NCBI RefSeq assembly: GCF_023333585.1
Contig: NZ_JAIQZN010000073.1
Location: 1 to 37,076 of the forward strand
Length of the DNA stretch: 37,076 bases
DNA from: Argonema antarcticum A004/B2
GTDB taxonomy: Bacteria; Cyanobacteriota; Cyanobacteriia; Cyanobacteriales; Aerosakkonemataceae
Direction: 5' to 3'
Below the pieces are notes generated by a model. That model worked only from the letters and a program-made list of their open reading frames with translations. It ran no database searches and had not been told where the DNA came from. Below, one piece after another: positions 15,543-23,495 of this stretch. How positions within the stretch are numbered: position 1 is the stretch's first letter; each line of letters begins with the position of its first letter. A program made the position numbers and the translations under genes.

Positions 15543-16832
15543 ATGCAAGCAGAATATCGCCAGCGTCGCGAACAATTGATGGCTAAGATTGGCAATAGCA
15601 CAGCAATATTCCGCAGTGCTACAACTGCCGTGATGCACAATGATGTAGAATACAATTTTCGACAGGATAGCGATTTTTTCTACTTGACTGGGTTTAACGA
15701 ACCGGAAGCGGTAGTAGTTTTGGCACCGCATCATTCAGAACATCGCTTCGTTCTGTTTGTCCAGCCGAAAGATCCAGAAAAGGAAACGTGGACGGGATAC
15801 CGCGTTGGTGTGGAAGCAGCGAAGGAACTATATGGGGCAGATGAAGCTTATTCTATTGCAGAATTGAATGAAAAGCTGCCCAAGTATCTGGAAAAGGCCG
15901 ATCGCATTTATTATCATCTGGGACGGGATGAAAAATTCAACAATACTATCCTCAAACACTGGCGGGGGTTGATCGCAACTTATGGCAAACGGGGTACGGG
16001 GCCGATCGCTATTGAAGACTCAAACTTTGTGCTTCATCCCATGAGGTTGGTAAAAAGTCAAGCTGAATTAGAGTTAATGCGAAAAGCAATAAATATTTCC
16101 GTAGAAGCGCATAATCACGCACGGGAATTTACCCAACCGGGGCGTTACGAATACGAAATACAGGCAGAAATCGAGCATATCTTTCGGTTGCGGGGCGGCG
16201 TAGGGCCAGCTTATCCCTCAATTGTGGCATCTGGCGCTAATGCCTGCGTCCTGCATTACATCGAGAACGATCGCCAAATGCAGGATAATGAATTACTGCT
16301 GATTGATGCCGGTTGTTGTTATGGTTATTATAACGGTGATATTACGCGCACATTTCCAGTAGGAGGTAAGTTTACGCCAGAACAAAAGACGATTTACGAT
16401 CTAGTTTTGTCGGCGCAACTGCAAGCTCTAGCCCAAGTCCAACCTGGTAATTCTTGGAACTTAATTCACGATACTGCTGTGCGCGTGCTAGTAGAAGGTA
16501 TGCTGGATTTGGGAATTCTCCAAGGCAATATCGACGAATTGATTAAAGAGGAAAAATACAAACCTTATTATATGCACCGTACCGGACATTGGTTGGGTTT
16601 AGATGTTCACGATGCTGGTATGTATAAGCAAGGCGAAGAAACTTGGCAGATTTTGCAACCGGGACAAATTTTGACAGTAGAACCGGGAATTTATATTGCG
16701 CCTAATGTGAAACCAGCAGAAGGACAACCGGAGGTAGATAATAGGTGGCGCGGTATTGGAATTCGCATTGAAGATAATGTGTTAGTTACTGAGTCAGGAC
16801 ATGAAGTATTAACTGCGGGTGTTCCTAAATGA
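15543..16832 (+). CDS. pepP: Xaa-Pro aminopeptidase (aminopeptidase P)
   Basis: The enzyme removes N-terminal residues that precede proline and uses two manganese ions. The 429-residue protein has the N-terminal creatinase-like domain (about 1-170; DFFYLTGFNEPEAV) and a pita-bread catalytic domain with all five metal ligands: D255 and D266 in IDAGCCYGYYNGDITRTF, H349 in HRTGHWLGLDVHDAG, E380 in TVEPGIYI and E410 in GIRIEDNVLV. Length matches E. coli PepP. Its stop overlaps the start of the DUF421 gene (ATGA), so the two are translationally coupled. No strong ribosome binding site is visible before the ATG. Confidence 0.95.
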   Translation: MQAEYRQRREQLMAKIGNSTAIFRSATTAVMHNDVEYNFRQDSDFFYLTGFNEPEAVVVLAPHHSEHRFVLFVQPKDPEKETWTGYRVGVEAAKELYGADEAYSIAELNEKLPKYLEKADRIYYHLGRDEKFNNTILKHWRGLIATYGKRGTGPIAIEDSNFVLHPMRLVKSQAELELMRKAINISVEAHNHAREFTQPGRYEYEIQAEIEHIFRLRGGVGPAYPSIVASGANACVLHYIENDRQMQDNELLLIDAGCCYGYYNGDITRTFPVGGKFTPEQKTIYDLVLSAQLQALAQVQPGNSWNLIHDTAVRVLVEGMLDLGILQGNIDELIKEEKYKPYYMHRTGHWLGLDVHDAGMYKQGEETWQILQPGQILTVEPGIYIAPNVKPAEGQPEVDNRWRGIGIRIEDNVLVTESGHEVLTAGVPK

Positions 16833-17365
16833 TGGATTTATTGTTTAAGGTCGATTGGTATAGGATATTCGTTCCGAGTACCTCAGTAGCCGAACTTGTT
16901 GTGCGCGGATCGTTGGTTTACTTGATGCTTTTTGCGGTGCTGCGCTTTCTTCCTAACCGCCAACAAGGAACGGTGGGGATTTCAGATTTGCTGGTGGTGG
17001 TGCTGTTTGCCGAAGCTGCCCAAAATGCGATGACAAGCAATTATACTGCGATCGCAGATGCTATTATTCTTGTGGGCACGATCGTCTTATGGAGCTACAC
17101 TTTAAACTGGCTTGGCTATAAAATTCCCCGCTTTCAGCGCTTCCTCAACCCACCGCCCATGCCCCTGGTAATGAACGGTCGCATCCTACGCGAAAACATG
17201 GCACAGCAATTGATTACCCAGGATGAGTTGATGAGTATTCTTCGCAAGCAGGGCGTGCAAAAGCTGAATGAGGTGAAGTTGGCATTTATGGAGTCTGACG
17301 GAAGTATCAGTGTCATCGCCCATTCCCAAAAATCTCTGGTTGAGAATGAGACAAAGGAAGGCTAA
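16829..17365 (+). CDS. DUF421 (YetF/YcaP-like) membrane protein
   Basis: The 178-residue protein has three N-terminal membrane segments (about 20-40, 50-70 and 75-98) with the conserved GTVGISDLLVVVLFAEAAQNAM, then a small cytosolic domain of about 80 residues containing PLVMNGRILRENM and the acidic end VKLAFMESDGSISVI. That is the DUF421 layout, a family of unknown function with members in spore and envelope stress settings in other bacteria. The start overlaps the pepP stop; two successive ATGs (16829 and 16832) are possible. The coupling to pepP suggests shared expression, not a known shared role. Confidence 0.87.
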   Translation: MMDLLFKVDWYRIFVPSTSVAELVVRGSLVYLMLFAVLRFLPNRQQGTVGISDLLVVVLFAEAAQNAMTSNYTAIADAIILVGTIVLWSYTLNWLGYKIPRFQRFLNPPPMPLVMNGRILRENMAQQLITQDELMSILRKQGVQKLNEVKLAFMESDGSISVIAHSQKSLVENETKEG

Positions 17366-17429
17366 GCGTTACTCAAATTGGTGCTGTTAGTAATTGAATC
17401 CGAAATTCAGCACCTTGACTTTCCGTATT

Positions 17430-17523
17430 TATAGCAACCGCCAGGGCGGTTAAGACATTCTTAATTCTTGAAACGTTGGCGGATTCTAAACCCTTCTTCC
17501 CCTAGCCCCTAGTCCCTAGCTAT
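17430..17523 (+). repeat. Second repeat cassette with palindrome and CCCTAG units
   Basis: TATAGCAACCGCC and GGCGGTTAAG (17430-17455) form a perfect AACCGCC-AG-GGCGGTT hairpin. From 17491 follow CCCTTCTTCCC and three CCCTAG-type units ending in AGCTATACTA, paralleling the cassette upstream of pepP. The hairpin may also help end the DUF421 transcript. Confidence 0.6.
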
Positions 17524-17556
17524 ACTATTCTATTTGAGCAGCTTTAGCAGAAGACC

Positions 17557-17719
17557 AGTAACCGCTCAATTAGCTGTTTGCCACCGCTTTCTCGTCTGCA
17601 ATTGGCTCTGAGGAAGGCTGATTGACGGCAGGCGTCGGTGTATAGTTGGTTATGCCAGACATATTGGGTTAACAGACTTGAATTATATAGATCGTAGTCT
17701 GCCAGCAACGAAAAGCGAT
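17557..17719 (-). repeat. Duplicate of the antitoxin promoter and leader, copy 1
   Basis: These 163 bases repeat 18510-18673 almost exactly, apart from a cluster of changes and a one-base difference around 17577-17592. The copy includes the promoter-like TATAAT (17682-17687 on the minus strand) and the first 24 antitoxin codons. It lies just downstream of the RES toxin. With the flanking cassette it accounts for the whole gap 17366-17745. Confidence 0.9.
17570..17662 (-). pseudogene. Truncated second copy of the MbcA-type antitoxin
   Basis: The frame begins with the same 24 residues as the intact antitoxin (MSGITNYTPTPAVNQPSSEP, then IADE), then diverges to KAVANS and stops after 30 residues. 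The one-base difference relative to the other copy shifts the frame where the intact gene reads TTGREQLIERL. The toxin-binding domain is absent, so it cannot be a working antitoxin, although its promoter may still be active. Confidence 0.7.
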
Positions 17720-17745
17720 ACATTTAATTCTGCCTTAAGTCTCCT

Positions 17746-18339
17746 TCAAGGAAGTTGTGCAATAAGCATACCAGAATCATCGTAAGCGCGTAAAAAGCTA
17801 CCAGATGAGAGCCTATCTGTAAATACAACTAGGTTGCTGTTAGGATAAACCAAAGCTGAAGGAACTTTCAATGCTTCGATGCTTTGTAAGTTGTACGCAG
17901 CAACTCCGAGTGCTTGAGTTGGGGCGATGTTGCCTTTGGCATTAAATGTCACAAGCCATAATCCCGTCAGTTCCTGCAAATTTGTCCCTAAAGCAGTTTG
18001 GATGTTTTCTTCAGTGAGGTCAATCACAGAATTAAGCTTGTACTCAATGGTGAATTCAGTGCGTGGTGTAGCTGCTTGAACCTCAAGTAGTCCAGCGGCT
18101 GTTTCGACTAAGATTCTTACCTCTCTACGAGCATTTTCGCGAGTGTCAGCTAAGTAGAGCGCTCCAAATCCTTGAGTAAATGATTGCGGTGAGTTGTATC
18201 TTCCACCAACTACGAGAGAGCCTGTGGTGGACAAGGGGGTGTTGGCAAATCTTTCAGGCACGGAACGGTATGCCACTCCTTGTGCGGGTGGGGTTGGCAA
18301 GACAGCCAAAGCAGTAATGAGTTCGTTACCAGTTAACAC
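17746..18339 (-). CDS. RES-domain toxin
   Basis: RES toxins of the Xre/MbcA-RES class break down NAD+ and so halt growth. The product is about 197 residues from a GTG at 18339. The RES signature is present: the Arg in AYRSVPERF, GGRYNSPQSF, then ALYLADTRENARREV with its conserved Glu, and a C-terminal NLVVFTDR. An upstream TTG (18396) in the same frame would overlap the antitoxin by 44 bases; the GTG is preferred because it lies 13 bases past the antitoxin stop with TAAGG in front. The gene is second in the operon, the usual antitoxin-first order. The frame is intact. Confidence 0.8.
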   Translation of the reverse strand: MLTGNELITALAVLPTPPAQGVAYRSVPERFANTPLSTTGSLVVGGRYNSPQSFTQGFGALYLADTRENARREVRILVETAAGLLEVQAATPRTEFTIEYKLNSVIDLTEENIQTALGTNLQELTGLWLVTFNAKGNIAPTQALGVAAYNLQSIEALKVPSALVYPNSNLVVFTDRLSSGSFLRAYDDSGMLIAQLP

Positions 18340-18352
18340 TTTTAGATAAGCC

Positions 18353-18616
18353 TTAGCCAGGAATTCCTTGTTCGATCGCTCCAACGAGAGTCTCAACTAC
18401 CTCAATCTTGCCCTCGTCCAGGTAAGACATCGGTGTACGGCTCCCCAACCAAGGGTGTGGTGAAGATAGCCAGAGATTAACCTGTTCTTTTGAGCCACCT
18501 AGCAAATAAAGTAACCGCTCAATTAGCTGTTCGCGTCCGGTTGTCTCGTCTGCAATTGGCTCTGAGGAAGGCTGATTGACGGCAGGCGTCGGTGTATAGT
18601 TGGTTATGCCAGACAT
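18353..18616 (-). CDS. MbcA/ParS/Xre-type antitoxin (DUF2384-like)
   Basis: This 87-residue partner of the RES toxin ends in the toxin-binding domain WLSSPHPWLGSRTPMSYL followed by EVVETLVGAIEQGIPG, which matches the MbcA/ParS/DUF2384 pattern (WL, PxxxL, GxxPxxxL, V...L..I..G). The N-terminal part is short and proline-rich, without a full Xre helix-turn-helix, closer to MbcA than to long Xre antitoxins. In this class the C-terminus plugs the toxin active site and the complex often represses its own promoter. The first 24 codons and the promoter region are duplicated 954 bases away. Confidence 0.8.
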   Translation of the reverse strand: MSGITNYTPTPAVNQPSSEPIADETTGREQLIERLLYLLGGSKEQVNLWLSSPHPWLGSRTPMSYLDEGKIEVVETLVGAIEQGIPG

Positions 18617-18673
18617 ATTGGGTTAACAGACTTGAATTATATAGATCGTAGTCTGCCAGCAACGAAAAGCGAT
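18510..18673 (-). repeat. Duplicate of the antitoxin promoter and leader, copy 2
   Basis: This is the partner of 17557-17719, at an offset of 953-954 bases. It covers the first 36 codons of the intact antitoxin and about 57 bases upstream. Direct repeats this similar flanking a toxin gene could recombine and delete the toxin along with the intact antitoxin. Confidence 0.9.
18636..18641 (-). promoter_or_regulatory. Candidate -10 box of the antitoxin/toxin operon
   Basis: The minus strand reads TATAAT about 20 bases before the ATG, with TTGCTG or TCGTTG upstream at 15-18 bases as a possible -35. The same box occurs at 17682-17687 in the duplicated leader. Confidence 0.45.
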
Positions 18674-18708
18674 CGTTACCACCCTGTAAGTTTATATTTA
18701 AATATCAA

Positions 18709-18743
18709 AGAAACCGGGTTTCTTCCTCACAAACCCGGTTTCT
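18709..18743. repeat. 13-bp perfect palindrome AGAAACCGGGTTT
   Basis: AGAAACCGGGTTT and AAACCCGGTTTCT are separated by nine bases. It lies between two divergently transcribed genes, so termination is not its obvious role. It resembles a widespread cyanobacterial interspersed repeat. Confidence 0.75.
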
Positions 18744-18843
18744 GCGTAAGTTCGCGGTGAAATAATTGTTCCTTGCGGTATATTTTACTCACCTTACCAG
18801 CCACTGTAAGATCGCTCTCGGTGGGAATCGGTGGGTTGGGATT

Positions 18844-20406
18844 ATGGAAGCGTTGGATCTTTCTTCTTCAAAAGAGTCAGACAAATTTCGGCTTCTTCAG
18901 GCTCAATTGCGCGATCGCTGGGAGTCGATCGAAGGATTGGACAATCCTGATTACGATATCTTGGTGGTTCCTTCCCTCAGCTTGGATCGGGGAGAATTGC
19001 TGAAAATTGAGGGCTTCCTGAACTATGAAGAAAGGTTGCTATTTTCGTTAATTCGGTTGCAGAGCCCTCGAACGCGGGTGATTTACGTGACTTCGCAGCC
19101 GCTATCGCCGATTGTGATTGATTACTACCTGCAATTGCTCCCTGGCATCCCTTTTTCCCACGCTCGCGATCGGCTCTTATTATTCTCCACCTACGATTCT
19201 TCTACCACACCTCTAACCCAAAAAATATTAGACCGGCCCCGCTTGATGGAGCGCATTCGGCAGTCATTGCGCCTCGAAAAATCCTTCATGATTTGCTACA
19301 ACTCAACGATCGTAGAGCGAGATTTATCTGTCCAATTAGGCGTACCCCTACTGGCGGCAGATCCTGATTTGCTTTACTGGGGAACTAAAAGCGGCAGTAG
19401 GCAAATCTTTGCTGAGTGCGGCGTTTCCCATCCAGATGGTAGCGAACTTGTGATGAGTGCAGAAGACCTTGCGGAAGCGGCAGCAGAATTGTGGGAACGC
19501 CAACCTTCTTTGCAGCGAATGGTAGTCAAACTTAACGAAGGATTTTCGGGAGAAGGTAATGCACTGCTGGACTTAAACCCGCTCCAGCATAAGGCTCCAG
19601 GTTGTGCATCCCACAAAGAAAGAGTTGCTGCTATTTGCGATCGCTTCCCTTTTTTGAGCTTTCAAGCCAAAAATGAAACTTGGTCAAACTTTTCTAGCCG
19701 CATCCCAGAATTAGGAGCAATTGTCGAAGCTTTCATTGAAGGAGAAGAAAAGCGAAGTCCCAGCGTTCAAGGTCGGATCGCACCGAATGGAGAAGTAGAA
19801 ATTCTCTCCACTCACGATCAAATTTTAGGTGGTTCCGGCGGTCAAATTTACTTGGGTTGCTATTTCCCAGGAGACGAAACTTACCGCTTGCAATTGCAGC
19901 AATTCGGATTGCGGGTTGGTCGAAATCTGGCCGAAAAAGGAGCGTTAGAACGCTTTGCCGTTGATTTTATCGCCGTTCGCCAACCTGACAAGGCAGGTAA
20001 GCCACAGTGGGATCTCCAAGCGATAGAAATCAACCTACGTAAAGGCGGCACCACCCATCCATTTATGACCCTCAAATTCTTAACTAACGGTCGTTATGAT
20101 ATGGCTACCGGCTTATTTTACAGCCAGCAGGGATGTCCGAAATATTACATTGCCACCGACAACTTGCAAAAAGAGCGCTATCGGGGTCTGCTTCCAAACG
20201 ATTTGATGGACATCATTGCCCATCAGCGGCTGCATTTTGATAGCAGTACCCAGACAGGCACCGTGTTCCACTTAATGGGTTGTCTCTCCGAATTCGGCAA
20301 GTTGGGATTAACCAGTATCGGCAATTCTCCCCAACAAGCTAAAGATATTTACAATCGGGTTATTAACGTGCTGGATGAAGAAACGAAACAACAGCAAAAA
20401 TTTTAA
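18844..20406 (+). CDS. PGM1-related ATP-grasp peptide ligase
   Basis: The 520-residue protein looks like the ATP-grasp family related to PGM1, the pheganomycin peptide ligase, which joins a carboxylate to an amine through an acyl-phosphate. The N-terminal half (about 30-190) is a Rossmann-like pre-ATP-grasp domain (DILVVPSLS, RVIYVTSQPL). The ATP-grasp part includes MVVKLNEGFSGEGNALLDL, GAIVEAFIEGEEKRSPSVQG with a nucleotide-contacting Glu, and EINLRKGGTTHPFMTLKFL, the Mg-binding Glu-x-Asn followed by a basic loop. The ATG at 18844 is preferred over a TTG at 18766, which would add 26 unconserved residues. No peptide or precursor gene is adjacent, so the substrate is unknown. Confidence 0.75.
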   Translation: MEALDLSSSKESDKFRLLQAQLRDRWESIEGLDNPDYDILVVPSLSLDRGELLKIEGFLNYEERLLFSLIRLQSPRTRVIYVTSQPLSPIVIDYYLQLLPGIPFSHARDRLLLFSTYDSSTTPLTQKILDRPRLMERIRQSLRLEKSFMICYNSTIVERDLSVQLGVPLLAADPDLLYWGTKSGSRQIFAECGVSHPDGSELVMSAEDLAEAAAELWERQPSLQRMVVKLNEGFSGEGNALLDLNPLQHKAPGCASHKERVAAICDRFPFLSFQAKNETWSNFSSRIPELGAIVEAFIEGEEKRSPSVQGRIAPNGEVEILSTHDQILGGSGGQIYLGCYFPGDETYRLQLQQFGLRVGRNLAEKGALERFAVDFIAVRQPDKAGKPQWDLQAIEINLRKGGTTHPFMTLKFLTNGRYDMATGLFYSQQGCPKYYIATDNLQKERYRGLLPNDLMDIIAHQRLHFDSSTQTGTVFHLMGCLSEFGKLGLTSIGNSPQQAKDIYNRVINVLDEETKQQQKF

Positions 20407-20599
20407 CCTCTGCCGGTAGTTCACAAGAAAACTAACTTTCAACCAAGTCTTTGTTTTGGACTACTGCTTAGTTTTTATCTAAAATTTCGTTGCCGAATCC
20501 TTATTAAAGGCTGCTTAATCTAACAAGCCACAACTGGACAACGGGAAAAATTCCTTTGGGGTCGTGTAGAATCAAGACATTCTGCATCTTCTCTAGCGC

Positions 20600-20637
20600 T
20601 GTTTGTCCCAAGTTGCCTTGTTTGTCCCAAGTTGCCT
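20600..20637 (+). repeat. 19-base tandem duplication upstream of the kinase
   Basis: TGTTTGTCCCAAGTTGCCT occurs twice in direct succession, ending 12 bases before the GTG start of the kinase. It could be an operator or a chance duplication. The rest of the gap 20407-20599 shows no gene. Confidence 0.75.
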
Positions 20638-20649
20638 TTTAATTGAGCT

Positions 20650-22416
20650 GTGCATCAACAATCTGTTGCGACTGCTGTCCATTGTATCAATCCTGCTTGT
20701 CCGCGCCCCTATCCTCAGAGTATAGGGAACAATTTTTGTAACATTTGTGGCTCACCGCTGCGGCTGAAAGATCGCTACATTCCGCTAGAAAGGCTGGGAT
20801 TTGGTGGATTTGCTGCCATCTACTCAGTCTGGGATCGAAAGACGGAAACAGAACGAGTGCTGAAGGTGTTGGTGGAAACATCTCCTAAAGCCTTGTCGAT
20901 GTTTGAGCAAGAAGCTCAAGTATTGGGGAGTCTGCGCCATCCGGGAGTACCAAGAATAGAGCCTGATAGTTATTTTCAGGTAATGGTGGGCGAGCGACCC
21001 CAGCGGTTACTACCCTGTCTGGTGATGGAAAAAATATCCGGTCAGACGTTGGAGGATATTCTCAAACACCATCCCCAAGGTTGTCCTGAAGCGTGGGTAC
21101 TCAACTGGCTGAAGCAGGCGGTGCAGATTTTACGGGAGTTGCACCTGCGTAAGATTATCCATCGCGACATCAAACCGTCTAACCTCATGCTGCGATCGGC
21201 CCTTAATAATGGGCGATCGAAGGGCGATCGATTGGTACTGATTGATTTTGGCGGCGCAAAACAAATAGGCCCAGCCCATTCCAATTCTCAAGCTAGCTCA
21301 ACGCGGTTATTTTCGCCCGGTTACAGTCCACCAGAACAGATTGCTGGAGGTGTGGTAGGGCCATCTGCCGATTTCTACGCGCTAGGTATGACGTGCATTC
21401 ACTTGCTGACGGGCAAATATCCTCCCGATCTGGAAGACCCAAATACTGGGCAATTACGTTGGCGTCCTTATGTTAAAGTTAGCCCAGCTTTTGCCGCCCT
21501 GTTGGATGATATGGTGCGGCCAGATATGGGTCAAAGACCAACTAATGCCAGAGAAATTATCAAGCGTCTACGGCATATTTCGCCAAGACAGATAACGCCA
21601 ACTACGGCGGCGGAGTCTGTTTGGAAGATTGTGACCAAATCGGTGGAAATTTGCCTCAATTTTTTGTTGGTTGGTATTTCACTGAGTTGGAAATGGTTTA
21701 AATGGTTGATTATTTCTGCTTACCATCTCACTATCCAGTTGGTAAAAGCTGGCTTCGGTACGCTTTTGGAGATGGTAGGCGGCGGTATTGGTGGGGGTGT
21801 GGGTGCGGGAATTGGCTTTTGGTTAGCCGATCGCACCTCAAATAATTTTCGGCTGCCCAGTCCCATTTTGCAACATTTGCCCGACTGGGTTGCTAATATT
21901 GCGATCGCTGCCAGTAAACCCCAGATGATCGTATTTGCATTAGCTGGTTTGGGAACCGCCTGGGGTTTGACCCAGGTAAAAAGTTTGGGTCAGCAGCAGC
22001 GGCGATATTTAATCGCAGGAATCATGGGCGTCTTGGGCTATGTTGTTGGGTGGTTAATTTTGCAAAGAGTAGCACCTTCAGGAGTAATAGCACCTGACGA
22101 TTTAGTAATAATGACCGCCGTTGCAGCTTTTACGTTAACTCTGGGATTGAGATTGCCCAGTCACGATTTGGTTCATGCTATATTTACCGCCATTGGCACA
22201 GCCAGTTTCTTTGTCGGTTTGGTCACCCTCACCATCAAGTTTTTGCCGGTAACTGCTATTTTTGGTTTTTCTGATGCCTTTTTCACTACCCTCAATTGGA
22301 CTAATTTTGGTTTCTGTATCGCCTTTTTCAGTCTGTTGGGCATCATCCTTGGCTTCTGGTTAGGTATCAGCTATTATTTGTTTGTGCCTTTTCTGCGACT
22401 ATTGGGTTTCCGCTGA
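20650..22416 (+). CDS. 4-Cys zinc-ribbon Ser/Thr protein kinase with membrane tail
   Basis: The 588-residue protein starts at GTG with a small zinc ribbon (C12, C17, C30, C33). A Hanks-type kinase domain follows (about 42-310): glycine loop RLGFGGFAAIY, K72 in VLKVLVET, catalytic HRDIKPSN at 171-178, DFGGAK at 199 and GYSPPEQ in the activation segment. All catalytic residues are present. The C-terminal 250 residues hold about seven hydrophobic segments, including a glycine-rich stretch (VGGGIGGGVGAGIGF), so the kinase faces the cytosol from a membrane anchor. Cyanobacteria have several such 4-Cys kinases; targets are mostly unknown. The Rpn-like gene follows by 20 bases and may be co-transcribed. 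Confidence 0.9.
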   Translation: MHQQSVATAVHCINPACPRPYPQSIGNNFCNICGSPLRLKDRYIPLERLGFGGFAAIYSVWDRKTETERVLKVLVETSPKALSMFEQEAQVLGSLRHPGVPRIEPDSYFQVMVGERPQRLLPCLVMEKISGQTLEDILKHHPQGCPEAWVLNWLKQAVQILRELHLRKIIHRDIKPSNLMLRSALNNGRSKGDRLVLIDFGGAKQIGPAHSNSQASSTRLFSPGYSPPEQIAGGVVGPSADFYALGMTCIHLLTGKYPPDLEDPNTGQLRWRPYVKVSPAFAALLDDMVRPDMGQRPTNAREIIKRLRHISPRQITPTTAAESVWKIVTKSVEICLNFLLVGISLSWKWFKWLIISAYHLTIQLVKAGFGTLLEMVGGGIGGGVGAGIGFWLADRTSNNFRLPSPILQHLPDWVANIAIAASKPQMIVFALAGLGTAWGLTQVKSLGQQQRRYLIAGIMGVLGYVVGWLILQRVAPSGVIAPDDLVIMTAVAAFTLTLGLRLPSHDLVHAIFTAIGTASFFVGLVTLTIKFLPVTAIFGFSDAFFTTLNWTNFGFCIAFFSLLGIILGFWLGISYYLFVPFLRLLGFR

Positions 22417-22436
22417 ATAGCAAATCAAAATAAAAA

Positions 22437-23240
22437 GTGAAAACAGACACCATTTTTTACCAACTTTTCAAAGAATTTCCCAACATATTCTTTGAGTTAA
22501 TCGGCAAGCCTGACACCAACCTCAATGCCTACGAATTCACTGTCCCTGAAATCAAAGAGCAAGGCTTTCGGTTGGACGGCTTATTTTCAACTTTAGAAGA
22601 GTTTTCGACCGAACCAATCTACTTTGTCGAAGTCCAATGTTATAAAGACGAAGAATTTTACGAGCGACTATTCGCCGAAATATTTCTTTACTTCCGGCAA
22701 TATAAACCAGCCAATCCGTCCTGGTACGCTATAGTTATATACGATCGCCGCAGTAACGAAACCCCATGCCACCCGCGCTATCGCGTGTTAGTGGAGAATC
22801 ACCTGCGCCGCTTCTACCTGAATGAAATAGAACCCGCCGCCGACGAGTCTCTGGGAACAGGTATCCTGAGATTAATTGTAGAGACTCCCAAAAATACTAG
22901 CACCCGCGCTCAAGAGCTAATTAACAAAGCCAGAGTTGAATTGGTAGATGACATTATCCAGCGGCAAGTGCTAGAATTTATAGAAACAATAGTTGTGTAC
23001 AAATTTCCTAATTTAGGTAGAGAGGAAATAGAAGCCATGCTAGGACTAGATTTACTCAGACAAACCAGAGTTTATCAAGAAGCCAAAGAAGAAGGGATTG
23101 AAGAAGGGATTGAACGGGGAAAGCTACAAAATAAATTAGAAATGGTGCCTTTGCTACTGGAACTGGGATTAAGCATTCAGGAAGTTTCAGTCCGCTTACA
23201 GCTTGATGAGGAAACTGTAAGAAAAGCGGCAGAGAATTAA
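22437..23240 (+). CDS. Rpn-type PD-(D/E)XK nuclease (DUF2887-like)
   Basis: The 267-residue product starts at GTG with TDTIFYQLFKEFPNIFFEL, typical of the DUF2887 branch of Rpn/transposase-derived nucleases. The nuclease core is visible: D47 in FRLDGLF and E65-V-Q67 in IYFVEVQCYKD, followed by LFAEIFLYFRQYKP. Members are abundant in cyanobacteria, and Rpn proteins promote recombination and DNA cleavage in E. coli. The C-terminus has a charged EEGIEEGIERGKLQ helix and a module [18 protein letters not shown], which resembles a small helix-turn-helix. The last 121 bases recur 258 bases downstream. The frame is intact. Confidence 0.78.
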   Translation: MKTDTIFYQLFKEFPNIFFELIGKPDTNLNAYEFTVPEIKEQGFRLDGLFSTLEEFSTEPIYFVEVQCYKDEEFYERLFAEIFLYFRQYKPANPSWYAIVIYDRRSNETPCHPRYRVLVENHLRRFYLNEIEPAADESLGTGILRLIVETPKNTSTRAQELINKARVELVDDIIQRQVLEFIETIVVYKFPNLGREEIEAMLGLDLLRQTRVYQEAKEEGIEEGIERGKLQNKLEMVPLLLELGLSIQEVSVRLQLDEETVRKAAEN

Positions 23241-23495
23241 ATTTAGTCTAATAGTATGAACATAAAAATTATGTCAATGCTCGATCTTATCAGACATACC
23301 AAAGTTTATCAAGAAGCTTACGAAGAAGGTCTCAAGGAAGGTCACGAACAAGCGCTCGAACAAGCCATCGAACAGGGCAAACTACAATCTAAATTAGAAA
23401 TGGTGCCTTTGCTACTGGAACTGGGATTAAGCGTTCAGGAAGTTGCAGTCCGCTTACAACTCGACCCAGAAACTGTAAGAGAAGTGGCGGAAAAT
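23117..23495 (+). repeat. Pair of 121-bp direct repeats encoding the Rpn C-terminal module
   Basis: Copies lie at 23117-23237 and 23375-23495, offset 258 bases. They are highly similar and both in frame, including an identical run coding [12 protein letters not shown]. They arose from a tandem duplication of the gene's 3' end. Confidence 0.9.

Noticed and set aside
18340-18396. Longer RES toxin starting at TTG 18396
   Set aside because: It would overlap the antitoxin by 44 bases without a good ribosome binding site; GTG 18339 fits operon spacing better.
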